DNA from: Alphaproteobacteria bacterium
GTDB taxonomy: Bacteria; Pseudomonadota; Alphaproteobacteria; Sphingomonadales; Kordiimonadaceae
Assembly: GCA_006226495.1 (NCBI GenBank)
Contig: SBGU01000029.1
Span: 1 to 64,000, forward strand
Direction: 5' to 3'
Length of the DNA stretch: 64,000 nt
Position 1 is the first letter of the stretch, and each line of letters opens with the position of its first letter. The notes under the pieces are model-generated. The model was not told where the DNA came from and did not search any database. It was given only the letters and a program-made list of their open reading frames with translations. Shown here piece after piece: positions 54,079 through 62,956 of the stretch. Both the position numbers and the translations under genes were made by a program.

Positions 54079-55380
54079 TCAGGCTTTACTGTAGCGCCGC
54101 TCGCCCGCAATCCAGGTCTCCTTGATCACCCTGTCGTCGCCCAGCATGGCGAGCACGAACAGGATATCCTCGATCGATTTGCAATGTTTGAGGCGCCGCG
54201 CCAGAAGCGGTGTTGCCGCGAGGTCAAGCACAAGGAAATCGGCTTCCTTGCCGGCTTCGAAACTGCCGATCTGATGCCCCATATTGAGGGCGCGCGCGCC
54301 ACCCAGGGTAGCCAGATAAAAGGCCTTGAAGGCATCCAGCTTGTGGCCCTTCAGGTGGCAGACCTTGTAGGCCTCGTCCATCGTCGCCAGCATCGAGAAG
54401 CTGGTGCCGGCACCGACATCGGTGCCCAGGCCAACCTTCACACCGTATTTTTCCGCCGTTTTCAGGTCGAACAGGCCGCTGCCCAGGAACAGGTTCGAGG
54501 TCGGGCAGAAGGATACCGCCGAATCGGCCTCGGCCATGCGCTGGTATTCTTCGCCCGACAGATGGATACAATGCGCGAACACGGACCGGTTGGTCACAAG
54601 ACCAAAGCGGTCATAGACATCCAGATAGTCTTTCGCGTCCGGATACAGATCGCCCACCCAGGCGATTTCCGCGGTGTTTTCCGACAGGTGCGTATGCATC
54701 AGCACATCCGGGAAATCCTTCAGGATCTGGCCGGCGCGGGTGAGCTGGTCATCGGAACAGGCGGGTGCGAAACGCGGGGTGACGGCATAAACAAGCCGGC
54801 CCTTGCCATGCCAGTCGGCAATCAGGGCGCGGCTGTCCGCGTCACTGGACTGTGCGGTATCGCGCACCGTTTCGGGAACGTTACGATCCATAAGCGCCTT
54901 ACCGGCAGCAATACGCATGCCGCGCGCGTAAGCTGCCGCAAACAGGGCATCCGCCGATTGTTTATGCACGGTGCCATACACCAGCGCGCTGGTGGTGCCG
55001 TTCCTCAAGAGTTCTTCCAGGAAAAAATCCGCGCATTCCGCCGCATGGGCGGGGTCGGCGAATTTCGCTTCTTCCGGAAAGGTGTAGCGGTTCAGCCAGT
55101 CCAGCAATTGTTCACCATAGGAGGCGATCATGTCGAGCTGCGGGAAATGGATGTGGGTATCGACAAAACCGGGGATGATCAGGCTATCGGATGCATCGAT
55201 CACCTCGACCGCCGCCGGCAGTTTGGCCTCGACCGCGACGCGGTCGCCCGCCATCAGCACGTGGCCGCCCTCGACCACCAGCATGCCGTCGGGGTACCAG
55301 CCAGTGGCGGCACCCGGGCCAACCAAGGCGGGATCGTCCGTCAGGTGAAAAATTGCGCCCTTGAATGCCCTCAGCGACAC
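54079..55380 (-). CDS. guaD: Guanine deaminase
   Basis: Deaminates guanine to xanthine, a purine catabolic step. The 433-residue amidohydrolase has GFVDTHIHFPQLD (metal), the HTHLSE and FAHCIHL motifs, TSNLFLGSGLFDL with the active-site segment, and LGTDVGAGTSFSM. The start is set at GTG 55380 with AAGGAA six bases upstream; the frame is open to 55455. It is convergent with aminopeptidase P (20-base gap). No other purine catabolic gene is adjacent. Confidence 0.9.
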   Translation of the reverse strand: MSLRAFKGAIFHLTDDPALVGPGAATGWYPDGMLVVEGGHVLMAGDRVAVEAKLPAAVEVIDASDSLIIPGFVDTHIHFPQLDMIASYGEQLLDWLNRYTFPEEAKFADPAHAAECADFFLEELLRNGTTSALVYGTVHKQSADALFAAAYARGMRIAAGKALMDRNVPETVRDTAQSSDADSRALIADWHGKGRLVYAVTPRFAPACSDDQLTRAGQILKDFPDVLMHTHLSENTAEIAWVGDLYPDAKDYLDVYDRFGLVTNRSVFAHCIHLSGEEYQRMAEADSAVSFCPTSNLFLGSGLFDLKTAEKYGVKVGLGTDVGAGTSFSMLATMDEAYKVCHLKGHKLDAFKAFYLATLGGARALNMGHQIGSFEAGKEADFLVLDLAATPLLARRLKHCKSIEDILFVLAMLGDDRVIKETWIAGERRYSKA

Positions 55381-55564
55381 TGTGCTTCCTTCATCTAACC
55401 CCGGAGGCTTCGGCCTCTCGCTGAAATCCGCAACGCCCGCACCGGTACCGGTCACGCAATTGCATGGCAGGCTACCAGAATTTCGGGGCGAGCGGCCAGG
55501 AAAATTGAATCCTGACTATTTGGTCAGTTAACCATGTCGGAACGCCGACCGCAACTGTTTTGGG

Positions 55565-56191
55565 CTATCTGGCGGATTCGATCCAGCGGATATCGAGCGC
55601 GGCCATCACCTTCGTGATCTGGCGTGTCTTGTCATAAAGCGGCAGATAAAGGGCCAGCGCTTCCTTCAGGGGCCGGCGCGGGCAGAATGCGGGCGTCTGG
55701 GTAAGCAGGGGCTCACCCGTATTCAATAGCCGCTCCACTGTGCTATAGACGCGTTTTGCCGCGCGCTCATTGTGCATGGCATTGATATCGCGCCCGGAAA
55801 TCTCGCCATAATAGGTGGTAACATAGGTTGCGATCAGCCGCACAACGAGGCTAAAGCCACCGGCGCCGCGGACAATGTCCAGGAGCACAAGCCGGTCGGC
55901 ATATTGGGCGATGTCGCCAAGGCGGATATCGGCACGGGTCTGCAGGTGGCCGTCCGCCCCCAGGGCCAGCCAATAGTCATAGAAAAAATCCGTGACGTCG
56001 CTTTTGCCGCGTACATTGTCGCCGCAAAAAACACTATGGTCCTGAGGGTTTACCATGGCCCCGGGTATGGGCATACCAAATTGGTTCGCACGCTGCTGCA
56101 ACACCGAAAATCCTGTTGCCGCCCCCAAGCGTGCATACTGAAGCCAGTCCAGTCTCTGTGTTACCATGGAACCGGTTACCAAATCGTGCAT
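55565..56191 (-). CDS. PAS domain protein of the PF07310 type (copy 3), next to lptG
   Basis: A 208-residue single-domain PAS protein with FFYDYWLALGADGHLQTRADIRLGDIAQYADRLVLLDIV, LIATYVTTYYGEISGRDINAMH and KVMAALDIRWIES as core. The first 45 residues are low in similarity to other copies, so the true start may be the ATG at 56167 or a later Met. It lies nine bases after the lptG stop in the same direction, so it is probably co-transcribed with the LPS export genes. Confidence 0.8.
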   Translation of the reverse strand: MHDLVTGSMVTQRLDWLQYARLGAATGFSVLQQRANQFGMPIPGAMVNPQDHSVFCGDNVRGKSDVTDFFYDYWLALGADGHLQTRADIRLGDIAQYADRLVLLDIVRGAGGFSLVVRLIATYVTTYYGEISGRDINAMHNERAAKRVYSTVERLLNTGEPLLTQTPAFCPRRPLKEALALYLPLYDKTRQITKVMAALDIRWIESAR

Positions 56192-56200
56192 GCGGGCAGG

Positions 56201-57322
56201 CTATTCGAAGCGCAGGATGGTGCTGAGGCCGGCCAGAAGGTACAGAAGCGGTGTCGACAGGGTGGCCAACAGGGGCGGCACCACACCCATGGTGCCCATG
56301 GCCACCATATAGTTTTCAACCACAAAATAGCTGAAGCCCACGGCCATGCCGAGCACGACCCGGGCGATTCCCGAACCCATGCGCGGCGGCCCGAAGGCCA
56401 CAAACGCGCCCAGAAGCGGCATGATCATGCTGGCGAGCGCCCGGGTGAACCGGTGCAACACGGCGGTATCGAGCGCAAATGTTTCAGCGCCCACGGCTGA
56501 AAGCGCCGAGATGGCACGCACCAGGGGACCGATGCGTTCCTGGTCCGGCTTGTCGATATGGGCATAGATGCGTTCAAGCGGCACATTCAGGTGCTGGATG
56601 AGCTGAGGCGCGGTATCGGTGGTGCCTCGCACCAGGTCGAACCGGCGCACGCCATAGAGGGTCCAGTCCGTCCCCCCGTCGTCATTGACCGCAAAATCGG
56701 CAGAGATGCTTTTTGCCAACAGGCCACGGTCGTCGCGCGCATAGAGGCTGACACTGTCCAGAAGCGCATGGCCCGCGGCCCGGGTGGCGGAGCCGGCTTC
56801 CAGCACGAGGCCATTATCCTCGAGCCAGATATTCTGCCGCCCGTCCGGCGGGTTCATGGCCGCGACGCTGAAATCGTTGGCGCGCCAATAGGCCAGCTTG
56901 GCCGAACCGTCGATCACCACATAGTCGTGGAACAGCACATGGGCACCCGCGATGAAAAAGGCCACCACATACATGGGCGCCATGATCTGGCCGGGTGCCA
57001 TGCCGGCCGCGCGCATGACGATCACCTCGCTATGCTGGCTGAGGCCGGCGAGCGTGAACAGGGTGGCCAGGAGGGCGGCGAACGGCATGAACTGGCTGAT
57101 GAGCTCCGGCCCGCGCCAGCGCACATAATGCAACAGGGATGCCGTGGAGGCACCATCCGGCGCCAACAGTTCGTCGGACCGGTTCATCAGGTCGATGGCC
57201 TGAAGAAGCACCACAAGCAGGATCAGCATGGCAAAATAGCGCGACAGGAACAGCCGCATGACATAAGCCGCGAGCGACCGCGACGGCAGCATGACCCGGC
57301 GCAGGCGGCGCAGGCGCTTCAT
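56201..57322 (-). CDS. lptG: LPS export permease LptG
   Basis: One of two inner-membrane subunits of the LptB2FG ABC transporter that extracts LPS and feeds it to the LptC/LptA bridge. The 373-residue protein has six hydrophobic helices, three at each end, around a periplasmic beta-jellyroll (about 115-260). FAALLATLFTLAGLSQHSEVIVMRAAGMAPGQIMAP is the conserved coupling-helix region. It overlaps the end of lptF by four bases. Confidence 0.93.
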   Translation of the reverse strand: MKRLRRLRRVMLPSRSLAAYVMRLFLSRYFAMLILLVVLLQAIDLMNRSDELLAPDGASTASLLHYVRWRGPELISQFMPFAALLATLFTLAGLSQHSEVIVMRAAGMAPGQIMAPMYVVAFFIAGAHVLFHDYVVIDGSAKLAYWRANDFSVAAMNPPDGRQNIWLEDNGLVLEAGSATRAAGHALLDSVSLYARDDRGLLAKSISADFAVNDDGGTDWTLYGVRRFDLVRGTTDTAPQLIQHLNVPLERIYAHIDKPDQERIGPLVRAISALSAVGAETFALDTAVLHRFTRALASMIMPLLGAFVAFGPPRMGSGIARVVLGMAVGFSYFVVENYMVAMGTMGVVPPLLATLSTPLLYLLAGLSTILRFE

Positions 57323-58515
57323 GATGCACCTACCGTGCGCCGGATCAGGCGCTTGATCGGGCCGAACACCGCGGTCCAGGCCCGGTCGACATAGGTGACA
57401 GCATAAAAACCGGGTTTTTCAGCAGAACCGAAGAACAGCCCCAGCGACAGGGCGCAGAAGACAGCGAACAGCGGCCACATGCTGGTCCAGGGTGTCAAGG
57501 CACCCGAAGACACTTCGCCCACGGCCCAGATTTCCAAAAGCTTGTGATAAAGCACGATCAGCGCAATACCGATGGCGGGCCCTGCGCCCGACGGCCTGCG
57601 CCGGTTGGTGGTGCCAAGGGCCGCCGCCAGGAACGGCAGCGCCAGGAAGGTGAGCGTGTGGATGATCCGGAAATGGAAATTGGCCCGGAAGGCGCGGAAG
57701 GATTTGGCGTCCGTCGGCTGTCTGCCGTCCAGGATATCGATCAATTCGCCAATGGTGGCTTCGCGCTTTTCGCCGCCACGTGCCCGGAAGGCATCCACCT
57801 TCGGCAGGTTGATGACAATATCCTGCAGGTCGAAATTCAACACACCCGGCCGGTCCTGGCCTTCACGTTCCACCATCTGGCGACCGTTTTCAAGCCGGAG
57901 CACCATGGTGTCCGGGTCGGGCCCGCGCAGGAACTGGCCCCGTTCGGCGGTGAAGGTAGAGCGATTGCCTTCCTTGTCGCGGTAGGCGACAAACAGGTCG
58001 CCAAGCTGGGCGCCGCCATTTGCCGTGGTGCCGATCCTGAGCCGGACATCCTTTGACACGGCCACAAACTTGCCTGCCGGCACGCGCGCGCCCAGAAGCC
58101 CGGCCTGCAGTTCGTACCGAAGTTCCTGATAGCCATATTGGGCATAGGGCTGCACATAAGCGAGCAGGACAAAGTTGGCTGCCATCATCACCAGCGCCAG
58201 CGCATAGACGGGCCTGAGGAGCCGCCAGTGCGACATGCCGGTGGCCTGCATGCTGTCCAGTTCGCTGGACAGCGAAATCTTGCGGTAGGCCAGCACCACG
58301 CCCAGAAACAGGCTGAGCGGCAGCGCCAGGCCCAGATAGTGGGGCAGCAGAAGCGCGAGCATGCGCCAGACCACATCCACCGGGCCGTTTTCATTGATGA
58401 CAAAATCCAGAAGCCGCAGCATCTGTTCCAGCAGCAACAGGAGGGCGGCCACCAGAAGGCTGAGCGCCATCGGTGTGAAGGCCGTTTTCAGGATATAACG
58501 GTCCAGGCTTCCCAT
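57319..58515 (-). CDS. lptF: LPS export permease LptF
   Basis: Partner of LptG in LPS extraction. The 398-residue protein starts DRYILKTAFTPMALSLLVAALLLLLEQMLRLLDFV and has YRKISLSSELDSMQATGMSHWRLLRPV as its coupling-helix segment. A periplasmic domain lies in about residues 120-270, and the last helices follow. GAGGGGG precedes the start. Gene order lptF-lptG with a four-base overlap is standard. Confidence 0.94.
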   Translation of the reverse strand: MGSLDRYILKTAFTPMALSLLVAALLLLLEQMLRLLDFVINENGPVDVVWRMLALLLPHYLGLALPLSLFLGVVLAYRKISLSSELDSMQATGMSHWRLLRPVYALALVMMAANFVLLAYVQPYAQYGYQELRYELQAGLLGARVPAGKFVAVSKDVRLRIGTTANGGAQLGDLFVAYRDKEGNRSTFTAERGQFLRGPDPDTMVLRLENGRQMVEREGQDRPGVLNFDLQDIVINLPKVDAFRARGGEKREATIGELIDILDGRQPTDAKSFRAFRANFHFRIIHTLTFLALPFLAAALGTTNRRRPSGAGPAIGIALIVLYHKLLEIWAVGEVSSGALTPWTSMWPLFAVFCALSLGLFFGSAEKPGFYAVTYVDRAWTAVFGPIKRLIRRTVGAS

Positions 58516-58554
58516 CAGGCCCCCTCAGCCACCCTTCCCACGTGTGCCGGCCTT

Positions 58555-59520
58555 TCAGGCAGATTCGGTTGCCATCCGGTCTTCCGGTGTCGGCTTGAAG
58601 TCATGAACCGAGGTTACCAGAAAAGCGATGGCATTGAGTAGCTGGGAAAGGGCACCGGAGGCGAGGAACATGCCGGCGACCATGGCTTCGGGCGCATCGA
58701 CATAGCCCATGAGCGTGAGGCCGAGGCCGGCATACAGAAGATCGGTGTTGGGCAGGAACGGCACCCGGGTCAGCACCAGTTGTGCGGTCAGGAACAGAAG
58801 CCAGGTGTCGAACGGCACGGCGGGCAGCACCACGGCCCATTGCAGTGCCTGCAATACCAGCATGAACACCAGCCGGGCCAGATGGATCAGGAACACCCGG
58901 CGCGCCACCGGGCCATCCAGCGAAATGATATGGCGCCGGAACCGAAGCACGACCGGCACCAGGATAACACCCACAAGGACGGCCAGCCCGAGGTACATCT
59001 TGTAATCCGGGTCGGCGTCGGTGATTACGCCCAGTTGCCCGGTCAGGAAAAACGCACCCAAGAGCAGCACGGTGAAACTGTTGGACGCCAGCGCCGACAG
59101 GATATTGCTGTCCTTCACGGTGGCAAAGATGCGGCGGCTGCGGATCGGCAGGCGCTTGCGCGCCCACAGGGCCAGGTAGGCTTCGCCCGAATAGCTGAGC
59201 ACGGCATAATTATAGACACGCTTGCGCACAAAAATGCCGAAATGCCGCCACAGGGACCCGCCCCACATGGCCTGGTAGACAAAGATTTCCGACACCGGGA
59301 ACGCGAGGAACATCACGATCAGGATGATATAGAACCAGGGCGTTTCGGGCAGTGCAGACCAGACATCCTGCCAGCCGACAGCGCTGAGCTTGACCGCCAG
59401 GTACCAGACCACCGCCAGCACAAAGCCGGCCTGCAACAGCTTGACGGCCAGCATGAAACCCTTCTTTTCCTGAAGGGCCTTCAGGCCGTCGGCCGTGAAA
59501 ATGGATTTAAGATCTTGCAC
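58555..59520 (-). CDS. Polytopic membrane protein of the LPG-synthase-TM/UPF0104 type
   Basis: A 321-residue inner-membrane protein with about eight hydrophobic helices. It has a repeat of basic residues after a loop (VYNYAVLSYSGEAYLALWARKRLPIRSRRIF) that recalls the flippase part of lysyl-phosphatidylglycerol synthases and UPF0104 proteins. The family assignment is tentative. A GTG start has AAGG upstream. It lies 39 bases upstream of lptF in the same direction, so an envelope-related operon is likely. Confidence 0.7.
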   Translation of the reverse strand: MQDLKSIFTADGLKALQEKKGFMLAVKLLQAGFVLAVVWYLAVKLSAVGWQDVWSALPETPWFYIILIVMFLAFPVSEIFVYQAMWGGSLWRHFGIFVRKRVYNYAVLSYSGEAYLALWARKRLPIRSRRIFATVKDSNILSALASNSFTVLLLGAFFLTGQLGVITDADPDYKMYLGLAVLVGVILVPVVLRFRRHIISLDGPVARRVFLIHLARLVFMLVLQALQWAVVLPAVPFDTWLLFLTAQLVLTRVPFLPNTDLLYAGLGLTLMGYVDAPEAMVAGMFLASGALSQLLNAIAFLVTSVHDFKPTPEDRMATESA

Positions 59521-59537
59521 GTATCTGCCTTATTTCG

Positions 59538-59552
59538 GGTCCCCAAGGGACC
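59538..59552 (-). repeat. Short hairpin and 13-base tandem repeats between GT4 and membrane gene
   Basis: GGTCCC and GGGACC form a 6-bp hairpin (59538-59552). Right after it, at 59562-59600, three imperfect 13-base units beginning GTG(T/C)A lie head to tail: GTGTACATGTCCG, GTGCATATGTCCA and GTGCATCTGCGGC. No function is evident. Confidence 0.55.
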
Positions 59553-59640
59553 ACCGCGCCAGTGTACATGTCCGGTGCATATGTCCAGTGCATCTGCGGC
59601 GCCTTGTGGGCGATGGGGCCCGTTTTGTCAAATCCTGCGC

Positions 59641-60855
59641 TCATTCTGCGGCGGAATATTCGGGGTCGACAACCGCACCCGTTCCGCCATGGCGCAACCG
59701 ATAGCCGGCGATGGCTTCCTGATATTGTTCCAGAAGCGCGGTCAGCACCGCATTCCAGGTATAGGGTGCCGTGGCCTGGAAGCTGGCGTCGGCCATGCGG
59801 CGATAGAGCACCGGGTCTTCAATCAGGGCCCTGAGCGCGCCGCGGAAAGCGTCAATGTCCCCCGGTTTGATCAGGTAACCCGTGTGGCCGTCGCGCACCA
59901 GGGTGCGGCTGCCCGTCGCGTCCGCGCACACACACGGCAGGCCGGATGCCATGGCCTCCAGGGTTACATTGCCGAAGGTTTCGGTGACACTGGCATTGAA
60001 GAAAATATCGGCAGAGGCATAGGCTCGGGCCAGCGCGTCGCCCTGCAGATAGCCGGTAAACACCGCATCCGGCAGGCGCTTCGAAAACCGTTCGCGTTCC
60101 GGCCCTTCGCCGACCACAAGCGCCTTGAAGGGCACACCCGCAGCCTTCAGGGCATCAAGCGTGTCGGCAAAGACACCCAGGCCCTTCTCGAGCACCAGGC
60201 GGCCGACAAAGGCAATAACCTTGTCGTCGTCAGCAAACCCGAGCGACCGGCGCCAAGCCAGGTCGCGCTGGCTTTTGTTGAACAGGCCACTGTCGACACC
60301 GCGGGTCCAGATCCGGAGATCGCGCGCCATATCCTGTTCGCGCAGAATTTCGGCCATACTGTCGGACGGCACATAGACATGTTCGCAGCGGTGGTAGAAA
60401 TTGCGCATGACGCCGGTGATATGTTTTTCAAGCCAGGCCATGTGGTAATAGCGCGGGTAGGTGTCGAAGCGCGTGTGGAACGACGAGACAACCGGCACAA
60501 AATGGCGCCGCGCCCACCTAAGCGCGCCCCAGCCCAGAAGGTCGGGCGCCGCGATATGGATCAGGTCCGGCCGGAAAGCGGTCAGCCGCTTGCGCGCACT
60601 GAGCGGCAGCCCCAGCGCGACCCGGTATTCGCTGCGGCCCGGAATGGCCACCGATGGTACCGAAATCAGGGTGCCTGAATGCTTGAAGGCGGCTTCCTTG
60701 GCGGTCGGCGCGAACACCAGCACCTCGATGCCCTGGCGTTCCAGGAAGGCCACAAGCTTGTTCAGCGCCCTGACGGGCCCATCCATGACATAATTATAGT
60801 TGCCAGAAAAAAGCGCGATCCGGCGCGGCCGCGACGTCCGACTGTCGAAGGGCAT
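59641..60855 (-). CDS. GT4 glycosyltransferase (SqdX/monoglucosyl-diacylglycerol-synthase-like)
   Basis: A 404-residue GT-B enzyme. The N-domain starts RRIALFSGNYNYVMDGPVRALNKLVAFLERQG, and the C-domain has the NDP-sugar-binding ExxxxxxxE pattern within SVTETFGNVTLEAMASGLPC. VVSSFHTRFDTYPRYYHM is like sugar-lipid transferases such as SqdX. The acceptor could be diacylglycerol or an LPS core sugar. The start at 60855 has GGGGA five bases upstream; ATGs at 60861 and 60867 are alternatives. It has no neighbour gene in an obvious operon, but the LPS and membrane genes are next. Confidence 0.87.
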   Translation of the reverse strand: MPFDSRTSRPRRIALFSGNYNYVMDGPVRALNKLVAFLERQGIEVLVFAPTAKEAAFKHSGTLISVPSVAIPGRSEYRVALGLPLSARKRLTAFRPDLIHIAAPDLLGWGALRWARRHFVPVVSSFHTRFDTYPRYYHMAWLEKHITGVMRNFYHRCEHVYVPSDSMAEILREQDMARDLRIWTRGVDSGLFNKSQRDLAWRRSLGFADDDKVIAFVGRLVLEKGLGVFADTLDALKAAGVPFKALVVGEGPERERFSKRLPDAVFTGYLQGDALARAYASADIFFNASVTETFGNVTLEAMASGLPCVCADATGSRTLVRDGHTGYLIKPGDIDAFRGALRALIEDPVLYRRMADASFQATAPYTWNAVLTALLEQYQEAIAGYRLRHGGTGAVVDPEYSAAE

Positions 60856-60861
60856 CGTCAT

Positions 60862-61116
60862 CCCCATATGTTCCATGGCGCATGGCGCCCGTTGACCCCT
60901 GGCCTTGCGGCCCGGACCGTGTGCAGGCACAGCCCAACCCCACATCCGGTTCTAGAGGTGTTTTTTGAAACTTTGATGGACATGTCTTTATGCCCTCGCC
61001 TTCGTTATCGTCACAAATATTACAATAATTATAGTGCCGGCAAAACCGGTCTGTTTGTCGCGCCTTTACCGGACGCGCACCATGGCGCAACTTGTTGGCG
61101 GAAATACGGCGGGTCG
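60862..61116. other. Intergenic spacer with AT-rich core
   Basis: 255 bases upstream of the glycosyltransferase. The stretch 61005-61040 is rich in A and T, and a perfect TATAAT (61033-61028, minus) may be the -10 of the glycosyltransferase gene, though no good -35 is in the right place. The rest shows nothing recognisable. Confidence 0.4.
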
Positions 61117-61725
61117 TCAGGCTGACTTTGGCTGAGGGGGCAGGCCGAAACCAAGGTCAATATAGCCAAATACATCAAACTGCCGGTGCACAATCTGGGC
61201 GCCGGCGGCATCCTCAACCTGATAGCTGTTACGGCCGAAGTGATAGGCGCCGATATAATACCGGGCCATGCCATCCGAATCTGCCATCGGCAGGATCATG
61301 GCTTCAAGGCGGCTCGATTTATTGTCGCGCAGCAGCAGGCTTTCGCGGATGTAAAAACCGGCAGGGGTTTCGGCAATATAGGCATAGACACGCGCAATCG
61401 CGTCGCGCTGCCCCGAAGGCGAAAGGTCAAGTGTGTTGGCGCCGGTAACACCCCCGCCGAGGAGTTCCTCGACCTGGCTGCCGGCCAGCCGGATATGGAT
61501 ATTGGTTGGCGACACCCGTTCGGAAATTACCAGAAACGGCAGGATGGTCTTGACGGTCTGCATCCGCATGTCGGTTTTTTTCGGCACACGACCGCCTGCC
61601 GCCAGGAACTGGCCATGCCAGGCCTGCCAAAGCTCGTTCAAGGTGCGAACGCCCAGGATTGGCTGCAGGCCATTGCTCTGCAGATCCTGCCGCGGATTGC
61701 GCCTGTTGATACTGGTCGAGCTCAT
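61117..61725 (-). CDS. PAS domain protein of the PF07310 type (copy 4)
   Basis: A 202-residue single PAS-domain protein: LNELWQAWHGQFLAAGGRVPKKTDMRMQTVKTILPFLVISERV, then IRLAGSQVEELLGGGVTGANTLDLS and ARYYIGAYHFGRNSY, in the order seen in the other PF07310 proteins. The C-terminus is extended (VFGYIDLGFGLPPQPKSA), comparable to copy 1 (PEFVDIGFGVPEGEIEI), so copies 1 and 4 are the closest pair. The start is uncertain (61725 with GGAAGG upstream, or 61794). It is divergent from bfd. Confidence 0.82.
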   Translation of the reverse strand: MSSTSINRRNPRQDLQSNGLQPILGVRTLNELWQAWHGQFLAAGGRVPKKTDMRMQTVKTILPFLVISERVSPTNIHIRLAGSQVEELLGGGVTGANTLDLSPSGQRDAIARVYAYIAETPAGFYIRESLLLRDNKSSRLEAMILPMADSDGMARYYIGAYHFGRNSYQVEDAAGAQIVHRQFDVFGYIDLGFGLPPQPKSA

Positions 61726-61858
61726 CCTGCCATTGGCCTTCCCGTCGGCTTCCGAACAGACCCGATCCCCTTCTGCGAAGCCGTTGAGCATCATACAGCG
61801 TCAGTCGTTAACAAAACACCCGCAATTTCAAAGGCTTTGAGCCTTGATTCCGTGACAC

Positions 61859-61898
61859 TTGACCACCCCGGAAATTTGCGATAATGATATTGCGAATT
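61859..61898 (+). promoter_or_regulatory. bfd promoter with Fur-like box
   Basis: TTGACC (61859-61864) and TAATGA (61882-61887) are 17 bases apart. The -10 is embedded in GCGATAATGATATTGCGAA, which looks like the Fur box (GATAATGAT core) and carries TTGCGA twice. Iron repression of bfd by a Fur-type regulator is my inference. Confidence 0.5.
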
Positions 61899-61927
61899 GT
61901 TCTTAAGTGTCGAGGCTTCGCTGCAAA

Positions 61928-62119
61928 ATGTATGTCTGTCTCTGCAATGGCTATACCGACCGCGACATCCGCAACGCCGTGCGCGAAGGCGGGGTTCGCA
62001 CCGCTGAAGAGGCCTATCTGTCGCTTGGCAATGGTTTCTGCTGTGGCGCCTGCCAGGACTGCGCCTGCCAGTTGGTCGAAGAAGAACTGCCGAACCAGCG
62101 CCTGTTGGCGGCGGAATAG
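61928..62119 (+). CDS. bfd: Bacterioferritin-associated ferredoxin
   Basis: A 63-residue [2Fe-2S] protein that reduces bacterioferritin and releases its iron. It begins MYVCLCNGYTDRDIRNAV, with Cys4 and Cys6, and continues with the second cysteine pair in CCGACQDCAC. This is the Bfd pattern. The ATG at 61928 is preferred over the GTG at 61907. It is convergent with bfr and separated by a hairpin terminator. Confidence 0.93.
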   Translation: MYVCLCNGYTDRDIRNAVREGGVRTAEEAYLSLGNGFCCGACQDCACQLVEEELPNQRLLAAE

Positions 62120-62148
62120 CGCCCAGCACGTCACATAATCCGGACATG

Positions 62149-62170
62149 AAAAAGGGGCCCTGCGGCCCCT
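62149..62170. terminator. Terminator between bfd and bfr
   Basis: AGGGGCC and GGCCCCT (7 bp) with a 4-base loop. On the minus strand a run of five T follows directly, so it mainly serves bfr. On the plus strand GAATTGTTTT follows and could terminate bfd. Confidence 0.87.
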
Positions 62171-62200
62171 GAATTGTTTTGAGTGGCTGCGCGCCCTGGC

Positions 62201-62680
62201 TCAGTCTTCCGCCGGCGGCGTTTGCAGTTGCACATAATTCTGCATGCCCATCTTCTCGATCAGGCCAAGCTGGGTTTCCAGCCAGTCGATATGTTCTTCT
62301 TCCGATTCGAGGATATGTTTCAGGAGATCGCGGCTGACATAGTCGCGCACTTCCTCGCAATACTGGATCGCGTCCTTGAGGTCCTTGTGGGCGGTATGCT
62401 CCATCTTCAGGTCGCATTCGAGGATTTCCTTCACATCCTCGCCGATCATCAGCTTGCCCAGGTCCTGCAGGTTCGGCAGGCCCTCAAGGAACAGGATACG
62501 CTCGATCAGGCTGTCGGCGTGTTTCATCTCGTCGATGGATTCTTCATATTCCTTGTCGGCCACCTTCTTCATGCCCCAGTCTTTCAGCATGCGCGAATGC
62601 AGGAAATACTGGTTGATCGCCGTGAGCTCGTTCTTGAGAATCACGTTCAGGTGCTGGATGACTTTTTTGTCACCTTTCAT
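62201..62680 (-). CDS. bfr: Bacterioferritin
   Basis: A 159-residue subunit of the 24-mer haem-containing iron store. Ferroxidase ligands are seen as Glu in [10 protein letters not shown], Glu and His in IDEMKHAD (the Met between them is the haem ligand), Glu in YCEEVRDY and Glu/His in [18 protein letters not shown] precedes the start. It has a good promoter and its own terminator, and is convergent with bfd, which supplies electrons. Confidence 0.96.
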   Translation of the reverse strand: MKGDKKVIQHLNVILKNELTAINQYFLHSRMLKDWGMKKVADKEYEESIDEMKHADSLIERILFLEGLPNLQDLGKLMIGEDVKEILECDLKMEHTAHKDLKDAIQYCEEVRDYVSRDLLKHILESEEEHIDWLETQLGLIEKMGMQNYVQLQTPPAED

Positions 62681-62710
62681 GGTGGCCTCCTCTCAGACTG
62701 TATGGGCGTC

Positions 62711-62739
62711 ACTATAACAACCGGCGGGGGGCACGCCAA
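62711..62739 (-). promoter_or_regulatory. bfr promoter
   Basis: On the minus strand TTGGCG (62739-62734) and TATAGT (62716-62711) are separated by exactly 17 bases; the transcript would begin about 24 bases before the bfr ATG. Confidence 0.6.
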
Positions 62740-62956
62740 CTAGTTTCGGTATTTGCTAATCCCTATTAATTTCAGGACTTTTTCGACTTTCGCCTTGTTC
62801 GGAATGCAACTGAAAATCGCTCTCGAATTGGGCCGTGGACCGACGGGCGACACCATGCCGCGCCCGGTGCCGCCATACCCGGTTTTACTTGGGCGCTGTT
62901 TGCCGGTATAAGCCGCGCACAAACCCGCTTTTTCAAGTGAACGACCGGAACAACCC

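Noticed and set aside
55512-55527. CTGAC-N6-GTCAG repeat upstream of guanine deaminase as an operator
   Set aside because: Only 5-bp arms and no regulator nearby; not enough to call.
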